NCBI RefSeq assembly: GCF_000758625.1
Contig: NZ_CP009283.1
Span: 1,747,501-1,811,500, forward strand
DNA length: 64,000 nt
Reading direction: 5' to 3'
DNA from: Paenibacillus sp. FSL R7-0273
GTDB taxonomy: Bacteria; Bacillota; Bacilli; Paenibacillales; Paenibacillaceae
The notes below the pieces were generated by a model. That model saw nothing but the letters and a program-made list of their open reading frames with translations. It was not told where the DNA came from and ran no database searches. This document shows, one piece after another, positions 53,569 to 62,162 of this stretch. Every line of letters begins with the position of its first letter. Position 1 is the first letter of the stretch. The position numbers and the translations under genes were made by a program.

Positions 53569-54627
53569 ATGGGGACTGATGGGATTATGAGGAAAGAGGA
53601 GCTGCTAGCCGGACTGGATAAGCTCTGGAACAAGCTGCACGGCCGGGAGGAGCATGATGATCTGAATGTGTGGGAATGGGTGCAGGGGGTAGCACTGTAC
53701 GGGGTCATCAAGGCTTATGAGGAGACCGGGCAGGAGCGCTATTTCGGCTTTTTGCAAAAGTGGTGTGAGGACAACGGTGAAAAGCTGCGGCACGGCTCGG
53801 TGAACTGGGTTGCGCCTGCCAATGCGCTGCTTAGCGTATACAGGGAGACGGGAAATGCGCGGTATCTGGAAAGCTGCCGGGAGGTAGCAGACTGGTGTAT
53901 GGAGAGGGCGCTGCGGACGCCGAACGGCGGCTTTGCCCATGTATGGGGCCCGGGGGCAGGCGGTCTGGAGGATTACAAGAACCAGCTGTGGATCGACACG
54001 CTGTTTATGGCAGGGCTGTTCATGCTGCGGTTTGGTATTGCGGAGGATAACGATGCCAGTATCCGCGGGGCGCTGGAGCAGTTCGATATTCATATCCGCT
54101 GCCAGTTTGACCCGGAGTGCGGCCTGTACTCCCACGGCTATCACTGCCTGCAGAACGCCCGGCTTGGGGAGCACTGGGGACGCGGCAACGGCTGGGCTGC
54201 AGTAAGTGTAGTGGAGCTGCTGACGCTGCTGCAGGGGCAGCCGTATGATACCACACGGTTCGGGGAGCTGTTCAAGCGGCATATGGAACAAGCGTATGAG
54301 CTCCGTATGGAGGATGGGATGCTGCGGACACTGCTGGATGAGGAAGAGGCCTATATGGAGGTCAGTGCCTCCGCATTGTTCGCCTATGCTGCACTCAAAG
54401 GCTTCAGGCTCGGCCTGCTGGATGAGCGGTTCAGGGACTGGGGCCGGCAGATTACGCGGAATATACTGGCTGACCATCTGGCGGAGGATGGAACAGTGCT
54501 GCATGCGTCCGGCGGTACAGACTGTCAGGATAAGGCGGGCTATCTGCAGGTGCCTTACGCGCCCAGACCGTACAATACCGGAATTGCGCTGATGCTTTTC
54601 AGTGAAGCACTGGTTCATCACAGTTAA
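53569..54627 (+). CDS. GH105 unsaturated rhamnogalacturonyl hydrolase (YteR/YesR-like)
   Basis: A 352-residue (alpha/alpha)6 barrel enzyme. The catalytic acid Asp143 in QLWIDTLFMAG corresponds to the key Asp of YteR, and RGNGWAAVSVVELL is also conserved. The family hydrates the unsaturated galacturonate made by rhamnogalacturonan lyases and so releases rhamnose. It is cytoplasmic, without a signal peptide. GGGAGG precedes the ATG. It is followed 33 bases later by a YetA-like gene and then GH28, a set that fits stepwise breakdown of rhamnogalacturonan I. Confidence 0.9.
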   Translation: MGTDGIMRKEELLAGLDKLWNKLHGREEHDDLNVWEWVQGVALYGVIKAYEETGQERYFGFLQKWCEDNGEKLRHGSVNWVAPANALLSVYRETGNARYLESCREVADWCMERALRTPNGGFAHVWGPGAGGLEDYKNQLWIDTLFMAGLFMLRFGIAEDNDASIRGALEQFDIHIRCQFDPECGLYSHGYHCLQNARLGEHWGRGNGWAAVSVVELLTLLQGQPYDTTRFGELFKRHMEQAYELRMEDGMLRTLLDEEEAYMEVSASALFAYAALKGFRLGLLDERFRDWGRQITRNILADHLAEDGTVLHASGGTDCQDKAGYLQVPYAPRPYNTGIALMLFSEALVHHS

Positions 54628-54660
54628 ATGGAACAACATTACCCGGAGGTGGAAAACAGC

Positions 54661-57252
54661 ATGTCCAAGCTGCATTTAAAATGGCTGACAGCACAACAGG
54701 CGGAGCGTACACCGGTTAGCTTTGGTACGCCGTGGAGCCAGGGGGCGCTGCAGCCTGGAGAGCCTGTATCGTTACAGGACGAGGCCGGAAACGGAGTCCC
54801 TGTTCAGACCAAGATTAACGCCTACTGGCCGGACGGCTCGGTGAAGTGGCTGCTGCACAGCGGGGTGCTGGATACCCGGACCTCTTATGTTATGCAGAAG
54901 GGGGAAGAGGCTGCCCCGGAAGCCTGCATTACAGCAGCCCAGGATGCAGACGGCTCGGTTCAGATCGGGAGCGGGCTGCTCTCCTGTACGCTCCGTCCGG
55001 GCGGGCAGCTGATTTCGGCCCTGCTACGCAGACAGAGCGGCCAGAAGCCTGTATCAGCACAGTTAACCGCCCTGATTGAGAACCGCAAGGAGGACGAAGG
55101 TCTTGAGACCGTTTCCATCCACAAGCTGATCGGTTATACGGACACCCTTACACTGGAGGAGGCGGGTCCGCTGCGGGCTGTCGTCAAGCTGGAAGGCAGC
55201 CACCGGTATATGAACAGCAGTGAGCGTCGTTTTCCGTTTGTGATCCGGCTCTATTTCTATGCCGGAAGCGATGAGCTCCGGATGGTTCACAGCTTCATCT
55301 ACGATGCGGATGAGAACCGCGATTATTTGAAGGGGCTGGCTGTGCATTTTCAGATGGAGGCTGCGGGAGAGCTGTGGAACCGCCATGCCGGCTTTGCCGG
55401 GGATACGGGGATGTTCTACGAAGCGGTGCAGCCGCTGTATACCTATAGCGGCATCCATCCGCTGTACGAGCGGCAGCAGACCGCCGGCCAGTTTGTCCAT
55501 ATCGACCCGGACGCGGAACCGGCGCTGCTGGAGAATGTGCGCGATAATGCGGCCTGGAGCAGCTTCCGGCTGCAGCAGGACTCTTGCGACCACTTCAGCA
55601 TTGTCAAAAGCACTGCCCGCCGGTGCGCCTACATTCCGGCGGCGCAGGGCAACCGTTCCAGCGGAGCCGTTTTTTTCGGCAGCGAGAGCGGAATCATGGC
55701 GGCGGCGGTCAAGGATTTCTGGCAGAAAAGCCCGATGGCGCTGGAGATTACCGGGGCCAGGGAAGACAACCCCTGCCTGAGCGTATGGCTCTATAGCAGA
55801 TACGCCGAAGCCTATGACTTCCGGGCGTATGATACGGAATCGCATACCTTCTCCTACGGCGATATGAATAACCATCCGCAGGGGATTGCCAACACCAACG
55901 AGCTTACGCTCAAGCTGTTTGACCGGATGCCGGGTAAACAGGCCGTGCTGGACTTTGCCGCAGATGTGCAGGGTGATGCGCTGCTGGTTGCCGCCCCGGA
56001 AGCGTATGCGGAGACCAGGGTGTTCGGCACCTACTGGCAGCCGCCGGAGCAGGAGCAGTACCGTACGGCTGCGCATGAGCGGGCGCTGCTCGGCTTTATG
56101 GATTTTTACATTAAGGAGGTAGAGCAGCGGAGATGGTACGGCTTCTGGGACTATGGTGATGTGATGCATACCTATGATCCTGTACGCCACAACTGGCGTT
56201 ATGATGTCGGCGGCTTTGCCTGGCAGAACACGGAGCTGTGCAACACCTATGTGAACTGGCTGCTGTTCCTGCGTACCGGAGACTATGATATCTTCCGGTT
56301 CGCCCGGGCGATGACACGGCATACAAGCGAGGTGGACATGTATCATCTCGGCGAATATGCGATGCTGGGCAGCCGCCACAATGTGCGCCACTGGGGCTGC
56401 AAATGGAAGGAGCCGCGGATCTCCATGGCCGGGCACCACCGTTTCTTCTATTATCTTACAGGCGATGAGCGGACCGGCGATCTTATGGATTTTGTAAAGG
56501 ATGCCGATTATGCCCCGCGGATCGGTCAGAGCGCGGACGCAGACGGCTGCTATCAGGTCCGGACCGGTCCGGATTGGTCCTCGTATGTCTCCAACTGGAT
56601 GACCCGGTGGGAAAGATTCCAGGATACAAAGTATCGCGATAAGATTATGATCGGCCTGGCGAATATTAAACAGGCACCGAACCGGCTGGCCTCCGGCTCC
56701 CATTTCCGGTATAACCCGGAGACCGGGGAGATGGGTTATCTTAGCGAAGGGAATTACCAGTATCATATGGTTATCTGCTTCGGCGGGCCTGAGATCTGGT
56801 TCGAGCTGGCGGAGCTGACCGGGGATGAAGAGCTGAAGGATATGCTGGCCCAGTTCGGAGATTATTTCGCCATGACACCGGAAGAGCGGAGGATTTCGTC
56901 AGGCGGCTTGTTTAATGAGAGCAATGACAAGGCCTGGGATGGGCTGAGGTTTGGTATCCGCATGCCGGCTTATACAGGGTACCGCTTCAACAGGCCTGAA
57001 CGGATGCAGCAGGCGCTGGATATGCTGCAGGCCGGTGCGGACCACAGCTCCAATACTCCCGGCCAGACGGATGAGCACGGCAATCCCGTGTATGCAGAGG
57101 TACCGGATGCTGAATATATCCGCCCGGTCCGTGAGGTTCCGTATGCCAACACCAATGGGATATCCCAATGGAGCCTTAATTATATGGAGACCGCCAGACT
57201 GCTGGAACTAATGAAAAAAAACGGAGGCAACGAAGATGCAGACAAAGGATAA
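54661..57252 (+). CDS. YetA/PcRGLX-like exo-rhamnogalacturonan lyase family protein (PL26-like)
   Basis: An 863-residue protein like B. subtilis YetA and the fungal exo-rhamnogalacturonan lyase PcRGLX (PL26): N-terminal beta domain with VPVQTKINAYWPDGSVKWLL, a middle domain, and a C-terminal helical domain with WYGFWDYGDVMHTYDP and GSRHNVRHWGCKWKEPR. The fungal enzyme removes unsaturated disaccharides from the chain end; lyase activity in the bacterial homologues is not settled. I choose the ATG at 54661 because CGGAGGTGG lies before it; the ATG directly after the previous stop lacks a site. No signal peptide. It overlaps the GH28 gene by 17 bases, so translation is probably coupled. Confidence 0.82.
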   Translation: MSKLHLKWLTAQQAERTPVSFGTPWSQGALQPGEPVSLQDEAGNGVPVQTKINAYWPDGSVKWLLHSGVLDTRTSYVMQKGEEAAPEACITAAQDADGSVQIGSGLLSCTLRPGGQLISALLRRQSGQKPVSAQLTALIENRKEDEGLETVSIHKLIGYTDTLTLEEAGPLRAVVKLEGSHRYMNSSERRFPFVIRLYFYAGSDELRMVHSFIYDADENRDYLKGLAVHFQMEAAGELWNRHAGFAGDTGMFYEAVQPLYTYSGIHPLYERQQTAGQFVHIDPDAEPALLENVRDNAAWSSFRLQQDSCDHFSIVKSTARRCAYIPAAQGNRSSGAVFFGSESGIMAAAVKDFWQKSPMALEITGAREDNPCLSVWLYSRYAEAYDFRAYDTESHTFSYGDMNNHPQGIANTNELTLKLFDRMPGKQAVLDFAADVQGDALLVAAPEAYAETRVFGTYWQPPEQEQYRTAAHERALLGFMDFYIKEVEQRRWYGFWDYGDVMHTYDPVRHNWRYDVGGFAWQNTELCNTYVNWLLFLRTGDYDIFRFARAMTRHTSEVDMYHLGEYAMLGSRHNVRHWGCKWKEPRISMAGHHRFFYYLTGDERTGDLMDFVKDADYAPRIGQSADADGCYQVRTGPDWSSYVSNWMTRWERFQDTKYRDKIMIGLANIKQAPNRLASGSHFRYNPETGEMGYLSEGNYQYHMVICFGGPEIWFELAELTGDEELKDMLAQFGDYFAMTPEERRISSGGLFNESNDKAWDGLRFGIRMPAYTGYRFNRPERMQQALDMLQAGADHSSNTPGQTDEHGNPVYAEVPDAEYIRPVREVPYANTNGISQWSLNYMETARLLELMKKNGGNEDADKG

Positions 57253-58774
57253 TAGCCTGCTTACACCGCTTAATCTGGTGTCACCCCCGTCGGCCCGGAC
57301 GGATGCAAGCATTGCGGTGGTCTGGGATAAGCCGGAGCTCTCCGGGGACATCGCCTGTTACCGGGTGTATGTGAATGATGTCATTCACGGCATATGCACG
57401 GCAGCAGACTATACGGTGACAGGGCTTAAGCCTGCGCAGGAATACAAGGTGTATGTCTGCGCCGTAACTGCAGCCGGAGAAGTGTCTCCGGGCAGTAATA
57501 CAGTTACCGTGTCCACGAAGCCGGAAGGGGAGCTGTTCGATATTACCGTGTTCGGTGCGGTAGAGGGCGGAGTAGTTCTTAATACAGCCGCTATCCAGGC
57601 GGCGATTGATGCCTGTACCCCCGGCGGGACGGTATACGTGCCTGCAGGCACATTCCTAAGCGGCGCCCTCTTCCTGAAGAGCTGCATGACCCTGTTCATC
57701 GAGAAGGGCGGGGTGCTGCTGGGCAGTGCGCAGCCGGCGTATTATCCGCTGATGACCTACCGCTGGGAGGGCCGGGAGCAGCTCTGCTATGCGAGTCTTG
57801 TGAATACGCCGGATTGCAGCGGCGGTGAGCGGCTTGAGCATATTACCATTGCCGGCGGGGGCACGATCGACGCGAACGGGGCAGCCTTGTTCAAGGCGGA
57901 GATGGCTGAGAAGGAGGGCTTCCGGGGCCGGGCGGTCTGCCTGCGGAGCACGGACTATGTGTACCTGAAGGACATTACCGTCCGCCAGTCGCCCGCCTGG
58001 TGTGTGCATCTCATCTACTGCAATCAGGTCACTGCAAACAACGTCAGCTTATATACGAAGAATGATGAGCATGGCCGCAGATATGCCGATGTTTTTAACG
58101 GCGACGGGCTGAATCCGGACTCCTCCAGCAACATCTATATTTTCAATTCGCTGATCGCCAGCCAGGATGACTGCATAGCAATTAAATCCGGCCGGGATGA
58201 GGAGGGCAGGCGCGTAGGCATTCCTTCCGAAAATATCCGGATCACGAATTGCCGGTTCAAAAGCGGGTTCGGCGTAGCCGTCGGCAGCGAAATGTCCGGC
58301 GGTGTCAGAAATGTCAAGGTCAGCGACTGCACGTTCGAGGATGTGTACAGCATCGGAACGGTCAAAGCGCCCAGAGGCCGGGGAGCAGTCATTGAAAACA
58401 TCGTGTATGAGGACTGCACGCTGCGTAATTACAGTCTGGAGCATGAGGATTGCCGGTGGTTCAGGGGAGCTATCAATATTGACCAGTTCTACGGCCATAA
58501 GGAGTACGATCCGGACCGCGCGGAGGAAGTGAATGAGGGCACTGGAATCATCCGTGATATTACGTTCCGGAACATCGTGCTTGACACTCATGCCGGCAAT
58601 GCCGTATTTATGGCCGGGCTGCCCGAACAGCCGCTGCAGAATATTGTGCTGGAGAATATATCGGCTATCGGAAAGTACGGCCTGAAAGCCTATAATATAG
58701 AAGGAATGACAATAAATAATGTATCCGTGCTGTCCCGGCTGGATGAACCGTATCAATTCCATAACGCCAAATAA
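57236..58774 (+). CDS. GH28 polygalacturonase-like protein with N-terminal FN3 domain
   Basis: A 512-residue protein: a fibronectin type III domain (about 10-95), then a right-handed beta-helix of GH28. Active-site blocks: GDGLNPD (Asn293-Pro-Asp295) and SQDDCIAIKSG (Asp311-Asp312) are intact, and VKAPRGRG keeps the basic site. The usual Gly-His-Gly block reads Gly-Phe345-Gly (SGFGVAVGSEMSGG), so the conserved histidine is missing. The family hydrolyses galacturonan or rhamnogalacturonan; with this change the activity or substrate may differ. No signal peptide, so probably cytoplasmic exo-action on imported oligomers. GGAGGC precedes the ATG. Last gene of the operon. Confidence 0.87.
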   Translation: MQTKDNSLLTPLNLVSPPSARTDASIAVVWDKPELSGDIACYRVYVNDVIHGICTAADYTVTGLKPAQEYKVYVCAVTAAGEVSPGSNTVTVSTKPEGELFDITVFGAVEGGVVLNTAAIQAAIDACTPGGTVYVPAGTFLSGALFLKSCMTLFIEKGGVLLGSAQPAYYPLMTYRWEGREQLCYASLVNTPDCSGGERLEHITIAGGGTIDANGAALFKAEMAEKEGFRGRAVCLRSTDYVYLKDITVRQSPAWCVHLIYCNQVTANNVSLYTKNDEHGRRYADVFNGDGLNPDSSSNIYIFNSLIASQDDCIAIKSGRDEEGRRVGIPSENIRITNCRFKSGFGVAVGSEMSGGVRNVKVSDCTFEDVYSIGTVKAPRGRGAVIENIVYEDCTLRNYSLEHEDCRWFRGAINIDQFYGHKEYDPDRAEEVNEGTGIIRDITFRNIVLDTHAGNAVFMAGLPEQPLQNIVLENISAIGKYGLKAYNIEGMTINNVSVLSRLDEPYQFHNAK

Positions 58775-58785
58775 GCTTTAAAAGG

Positions 58786-58820
58786 AACAAGGCAGTCAAC
58801 GTGAGGTTGACTGCCTTGTT
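58786..58820. terminator. bidirectional terminator
   Basis: AACAAGGCAGTCAAC-GTGAG-GTTGACTGCCTTGTT: a perfect 15-bp stem between the convergent GH28 gene and the ABC ATPase gene. Confidence 0.85.
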
Positions 58821-58838
58821 TATGCTGCCGCCGGGTTA

Positions 58839-60575
58839 TCAGCCCGTAGGCATGGCTACCCAGTGGCCTTCTGAAATCTCAACCAGACTGGACTTATCCA
58901 GATTATACTTGTCACCGCCGGTCTGTTCCTCCAGCAGTGTCCGTTTCTTGGCCGCCTCGATCTTTGGATCAGGCACCGGGATGGCTGCCAGCAGTGATTT
59001 GGTGTATTCGTGCTGCGGGTTCGTATACAATTCTTCGCTTTCGGCGAGTTCAACGATCCGGCCCATGTACATTACGGCTACCCGGTCGCTGATATGCTTG
59101 ACCATGGACAGGTCATGGGCAATGAACAGATAGGTCAGGCCGAGGCGCTGCTGCAGCTCCTCCAGCAGCTTGACGACCTGGGCCTGAATCGACATATCCA
59201 GTGCCGAGAGCGGCTCATCGCAGACGATGAATTTCGGCTCGACCGCAAGCGCGCGGGCAATGCCGATCCGCTGCCGCTGTCCGCCCGAGAATTCATGCGG
59301 ATAACGGATGGCAAAGGCCGGATCAAGCCCGACCAGGTCCAGCAGCTCTTCGACCCGCTTTTTCCGCTCGCTCTTGCTGCCGGCGAGATTATGTACATCC
59401 AGCGCTTCCCCTATAATATCCATCACCTTAAAGCGCGGATTCAGCGAGGCGTACGGGTCCTGAAAGATCATCTGCATATGGCGGCGCATGGTCTTCATTT
59501 CCTGTGCATTCAGCCGGTTAACGGCCATCCCGTGGAAGAGCACATCACCGCCGGTCGGCTCATGCAGCCGGAGAATCGAACGGCCGGTGGTTGACTTGCC
59601 GCTGCCGGACTCACCGACCATGCCCAGTGTCTCCCCTTCACGGATATGGAAGCTGATATCGTTAACAGCGCGCAGCACCCGGCCTTTGCCGAGGTCAAAA
59701 TGCTGCTTCAGCGATCTGACCTCAAGCAGCGGGCGTTTGCCTTCTCCCGGAATAATCAGTCCGGGCGGCTTGGGCTTCTTCTTCTCATCCAGACGCGGCA
59801 GGGCGCCCAGCAGCCGCTGTGTATAAGGATGCTGCGGACGTGCGAAGATCTCCTCGGTGGTGCCTGTCTCCACAATCTCTCCGTTCTTCATAACGGCTAC
59901 CCGGTCGCACATCCCTGCGACAACTCCGAGATCGTGGGTAATAAGAATAATGGAGGTGCCGAGCCGCTGCTGCATATGCTTCATCAGATTGAGGATCTGG
60001 GCCTGAATGGTCACATCCAGCGCCGTGGTCGGCTCATCCGCAATGAGCAGCGCCGGCTGGCAGACCAGAGCGATCGCAATCATTACGCGCTGCCGCATAC
60101 CGCCCGAGAATTCGTGCGGATACTGCCGATAGCGGACCTCACTGTCCCGGATACCGACCTGCTTCAGGATCTCCAGCGCTTCCTGCTTGGCGGCCTTGCG
60201 GGACAGCTTGCGGTGCTTGACCAGACTTTCACTGATCTGCTCCCCGATCCGGATCGTCGGATTGAGGGAGCTCATCGGGTCCTGAAAAATCATTCCGATC
60301 TCCCGGCCCCTGATCTGTTCCATCTGCTTCTCTGACTTGGCCGCCAGATTATCTCCCAGAAAAACAATTTCCCCATCCTTTAATAGTGCAGGCGGGGAAG
60401 GGAGCAGTCTCATAATGGAGCGGGCGGTGACGCTTTTGCCGCTGCCGGATTCACCGACAATGCCCAGTGTTTCCCCTTTATATACTTCAAAGCTTACGCC
60501 GCGGACGGCGGGACGCTCTTCATCATGGCTCTGAAAGGAGATATGCAAGTTGTTGACTTTCAAGATCGGTTCCAT
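58839..60575 (-). CDS. peptide ABC transporter ATPase, DppD-DppF fusion
   Basis: A 578-residue protein with two complete ABC ATPase domains. Domain 1: Walker [11 protein letters not shown], signature [12 protein letters not shown], Walker [13 protein letters not shown]. Domain 2 (from about 290): [34 protein letters not shown]. Both have the oligopeptide_trans C-terminal extension, with PHEFSGG and [19 protein letters not shown]. It thus replaces separate DppD and DppF subunits. The ATG at 60575 is chosen because CAGGTGG precedes it; an upstream start would overlap the divergent promoter. It is divergent from the permease genes and probably energises them. Confidence 0.92.
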   Translation of the reverse strand: MEPILKVNNLHISFQSHDEERPAVRGVSFEVYKGETLGIVGESGSGKSVTARSIMRLLPSPPALLKDGEIVFLGDNLAAKSEKQMEQIRGREIGMIFQDPMSSLNPTIRIGEQISESLVKHRKLSRKAAKQEALEILKQVGIRDSEVRYRQYPHEFSGGMRQRVMIAIALVCQPALLIADEPTTALDVTIQAQILNLMKHMQQRLGTSIILITHDLGVVAGMCDRVAVMKNGEIVETGTTEEIFARPQHPYTQRLLGALPRLDEKKKPKPPGLIIPGEGKRPLLEVRSLKQHFDLGKGRVLRAVNDISFHIREGETLGMVGESGSGKSTTGRSILRLHEPTGGDVLFHGMAVNRLNAQEMKTMRRHMQMIFQDPYASLNPRFKVMDIIGEALDVHNLAGSKSERKKRVEELLDLVGLDPAFAIRYPHEFSGGQRQRIGIARALAVEPKFIVCDEPLSALDMSIQAQVVKLLEELQQRLGLTYLFIAHDLSMVKHISDRVAVMYMGRIVELAESEELYTNPQHEYTKSLLAAIPVPDPKIEAAKKRTLLEEQTGGDKYNLDKSSLVEISEGHWVAMPTG

Positions 60576-60616
60576 GTTTCCACCTGCCAGTTTCGCTAAA
60601 TTTTTAAGGGCTTTTC

Positions 60617-60645
60617 TTGACAATAAACAAATCTATTAATAAAAT
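60617..60645 (+). promoter_or_regulatory. sigma-A promoter of the peptide transporter operon
   Basis: A perfect TTGACA at 60617, a 17-base spacer, and TAAAAT at 60640. Transcription would begin near 60652, leaving a leader of about 55 bases with AAGGAGG before the ATG at 60707. Confidence 0.75.
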
Positions 60646-60706
60646 ATACCTTATCTATCGGAATAGTACAATTTTAAAATATAGAATGCAAGGAGGGCAA
60701 GTCATT

Positions 60707-62146
60707 ATGGAGGCGGCAAAACACGGAGGCATAAATGTCGCCAAGGCCATCGGGGATTCTTACAGCAAGCTGCTGCAGAACAACTCCTACCGGTATTTCG
60801 CCCTTGTACTGGGCGCACCCGTCAATCTGTTCACGCTGCTTGTCCACCGTGCCCGTAAAACGGGTGATGCGCATACCTCAGTATTGAAGGAGACGCGCGA
60901 GGAGCTGGTGGCTTCAGGGCTTCAGGAGAAGCTTGAATCAGAGTTCACAGATCAGCTGCACAGCAAGGCCAGATTCTTCGGACAGCAGGCCAGTGAAGCG
61001 GAGCTTGCAGGCGAGGCGAAGAAGCTGGCGGCAGAACGGTTTGAGCTTATAGTTGCGGAACGGGCAGATGACAGGCTGCAGGAGAAGGGACTGTCCAGAT
61101 CAACGTTCATCAGTACCTTTCAGGCGCTGCTGCAGCACCCGCTATTTTTACCGTTGTCTTTTATCCCGGGATTGCCGTTGTATCTGTTAATCTTTTTGTA
61201 CAGCAGTCCTTATCTCAAATACATATTTGAAAGATTGATCATGACGGTATTCGTAATTTTCGGGGTTGCCGTTCTGGTATTTACCATACTGTATATATCA
61301 CCGTTTGATCCGGCAGTCAATATTCTCGGCCAGACGGCTACCGATGCGCAGATTATGGAATTCAACCGGGTGTACGGGCTGGATCAGTCCTACCTGGTGC
61401 AGCTCTGGCACAATATTAAAGGCATTGCGATGTTCGATCTTGGCAAAGCCTTTGCCGGAAACGAAGAGATTGTATCAGCGATCGGCCGGAAATTTCCGGT
61501 GACGCTTGAGCTGACGCTGTTCTCGCTGCTGATGGCTGTCGTGATTGCGATTCCGATCGGAATCATCTCGGCCGCCAGACCAAACTCCTGGTTCGATTAT
61601 ACGTTCATGCTCATTGCGCTGATCGGCCTGTCGATCCCGAGCTTCTGGCAGGGCCTGATCTTTATCCTGGGCTTCTCGATCAAGCTGCAGTGGCTGCCGG
61701 CGACCTTTAATCCGGGCAACTGGCTGACCTTTATTATGCCGGTGGTGGTGCTCGGAACAGGATTAACCGCAGCGATTGCCCGGATGACCCGGGCGTCTAC
61801 GCTTGAGGTTATCCATGAGGATTATATCATAACGGCTACAGCCAAAGGACTCAGCAGACGGAAGGTGCTGCTGAAGCATGCTGTGCGCAATGCGCTCATC
61901 CCGATTGTGACCGTAATCGGCCTGCAGTTCGGAGCGATGCTGGGCGGAGCGGCGGTTACAGAGAAAGTATTCAATATCAGCGGACTGGGCAGCTACATTG
62001 TGGATAAGCAGTTCATTCCCGACATTCCGGCCATTATGGGCGGTGTAGTCTACACAGCAATCACCATCTCTCTGATAAACGCAATGATCGATATTCTATA
62101 CGCCTTTGTGGACCCTCGTATCCGGTCCAAAATGAAACAATACTGA
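60707..62146 (+). CDS. peptide ABC transporter permease (DppB-like) with long N-terminal extension
   Basis: A 479-residue permease. Residues from about 195 on match the usual ~310-residue DppB core: FERLIMTVFVIFGVAVLVF, LGLDQ-like YGLDQSYLVQLW, DLGKAF, LSIPSFWQGL, EDYIITATAKGLSRRKVL (EAA loop) and DPRIRSKMKQY. Before it lie about 190 extra residues: a hydrophobic patch (RYFALVLGAPVNLFTLLV), a charged helical stretch (KLESEFTDQLHSKARFFG) and another hydrophobic segment (LFLPLSFIPGLPLYLLIFLY). I do not recognise this part. The ATG at 60707 follows a perfect AAGGAGG; an upstream TTG start would lie in the promoter. First gene of the operon. Confidence 0.87.
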   Translation: MEAAKHGGINVAKAIGDSYSKLLQNNSYRYFALVLGAPVNLFTLLVHRARKTGDAHTSVLKETREELVASGLQEKLESEFTDQLHSKARFFGQQASEAELAGEAKKLAAERFELIVAERADDRLQEKGLSRSTFISTFQALLQHPLFLPLSFIPGLPLYLLIFLYSSPYLKYIFERLIMTVFVIFGVAVLVFTILYISPFDPAVNILGQTATDAQIMEFNRVYGLDQSYLVQLWHNIKGIAMFDLGKAFAGNEEIVSAIGRKFPVTLELTLFSLLMAVVIAIPIGIISAARPNSWFDYTFMLIALIGLSIPSFWQGLIFILGFSIKLQWLPATFNPGNWLTFIMPVVVLGTGLTAAIARMTRASTLEVIHEDYIITATAKGLSRRKVLLKHAVRNALIPIVTVIGLQFGAMLGGAAVTEKVFNISGLGSYIVDKQFIPDIPAIMGGVVYTAITISLINAMIDILYAFVDPRIRSKMKQY

Positions 62147-62162
62147 TAGCAGGTGAACATAC

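Noticed and set aside
55063..56766. Long antisense frame (567 codons) opposite the YetA-like gene
   Set aside because: The sense strand encodes a clear protein family over the same span. The antisense frame is a by-product of codon bias and GC content, as are the frames opposite 1188-2141, 23137-24243 and 48329-49516.
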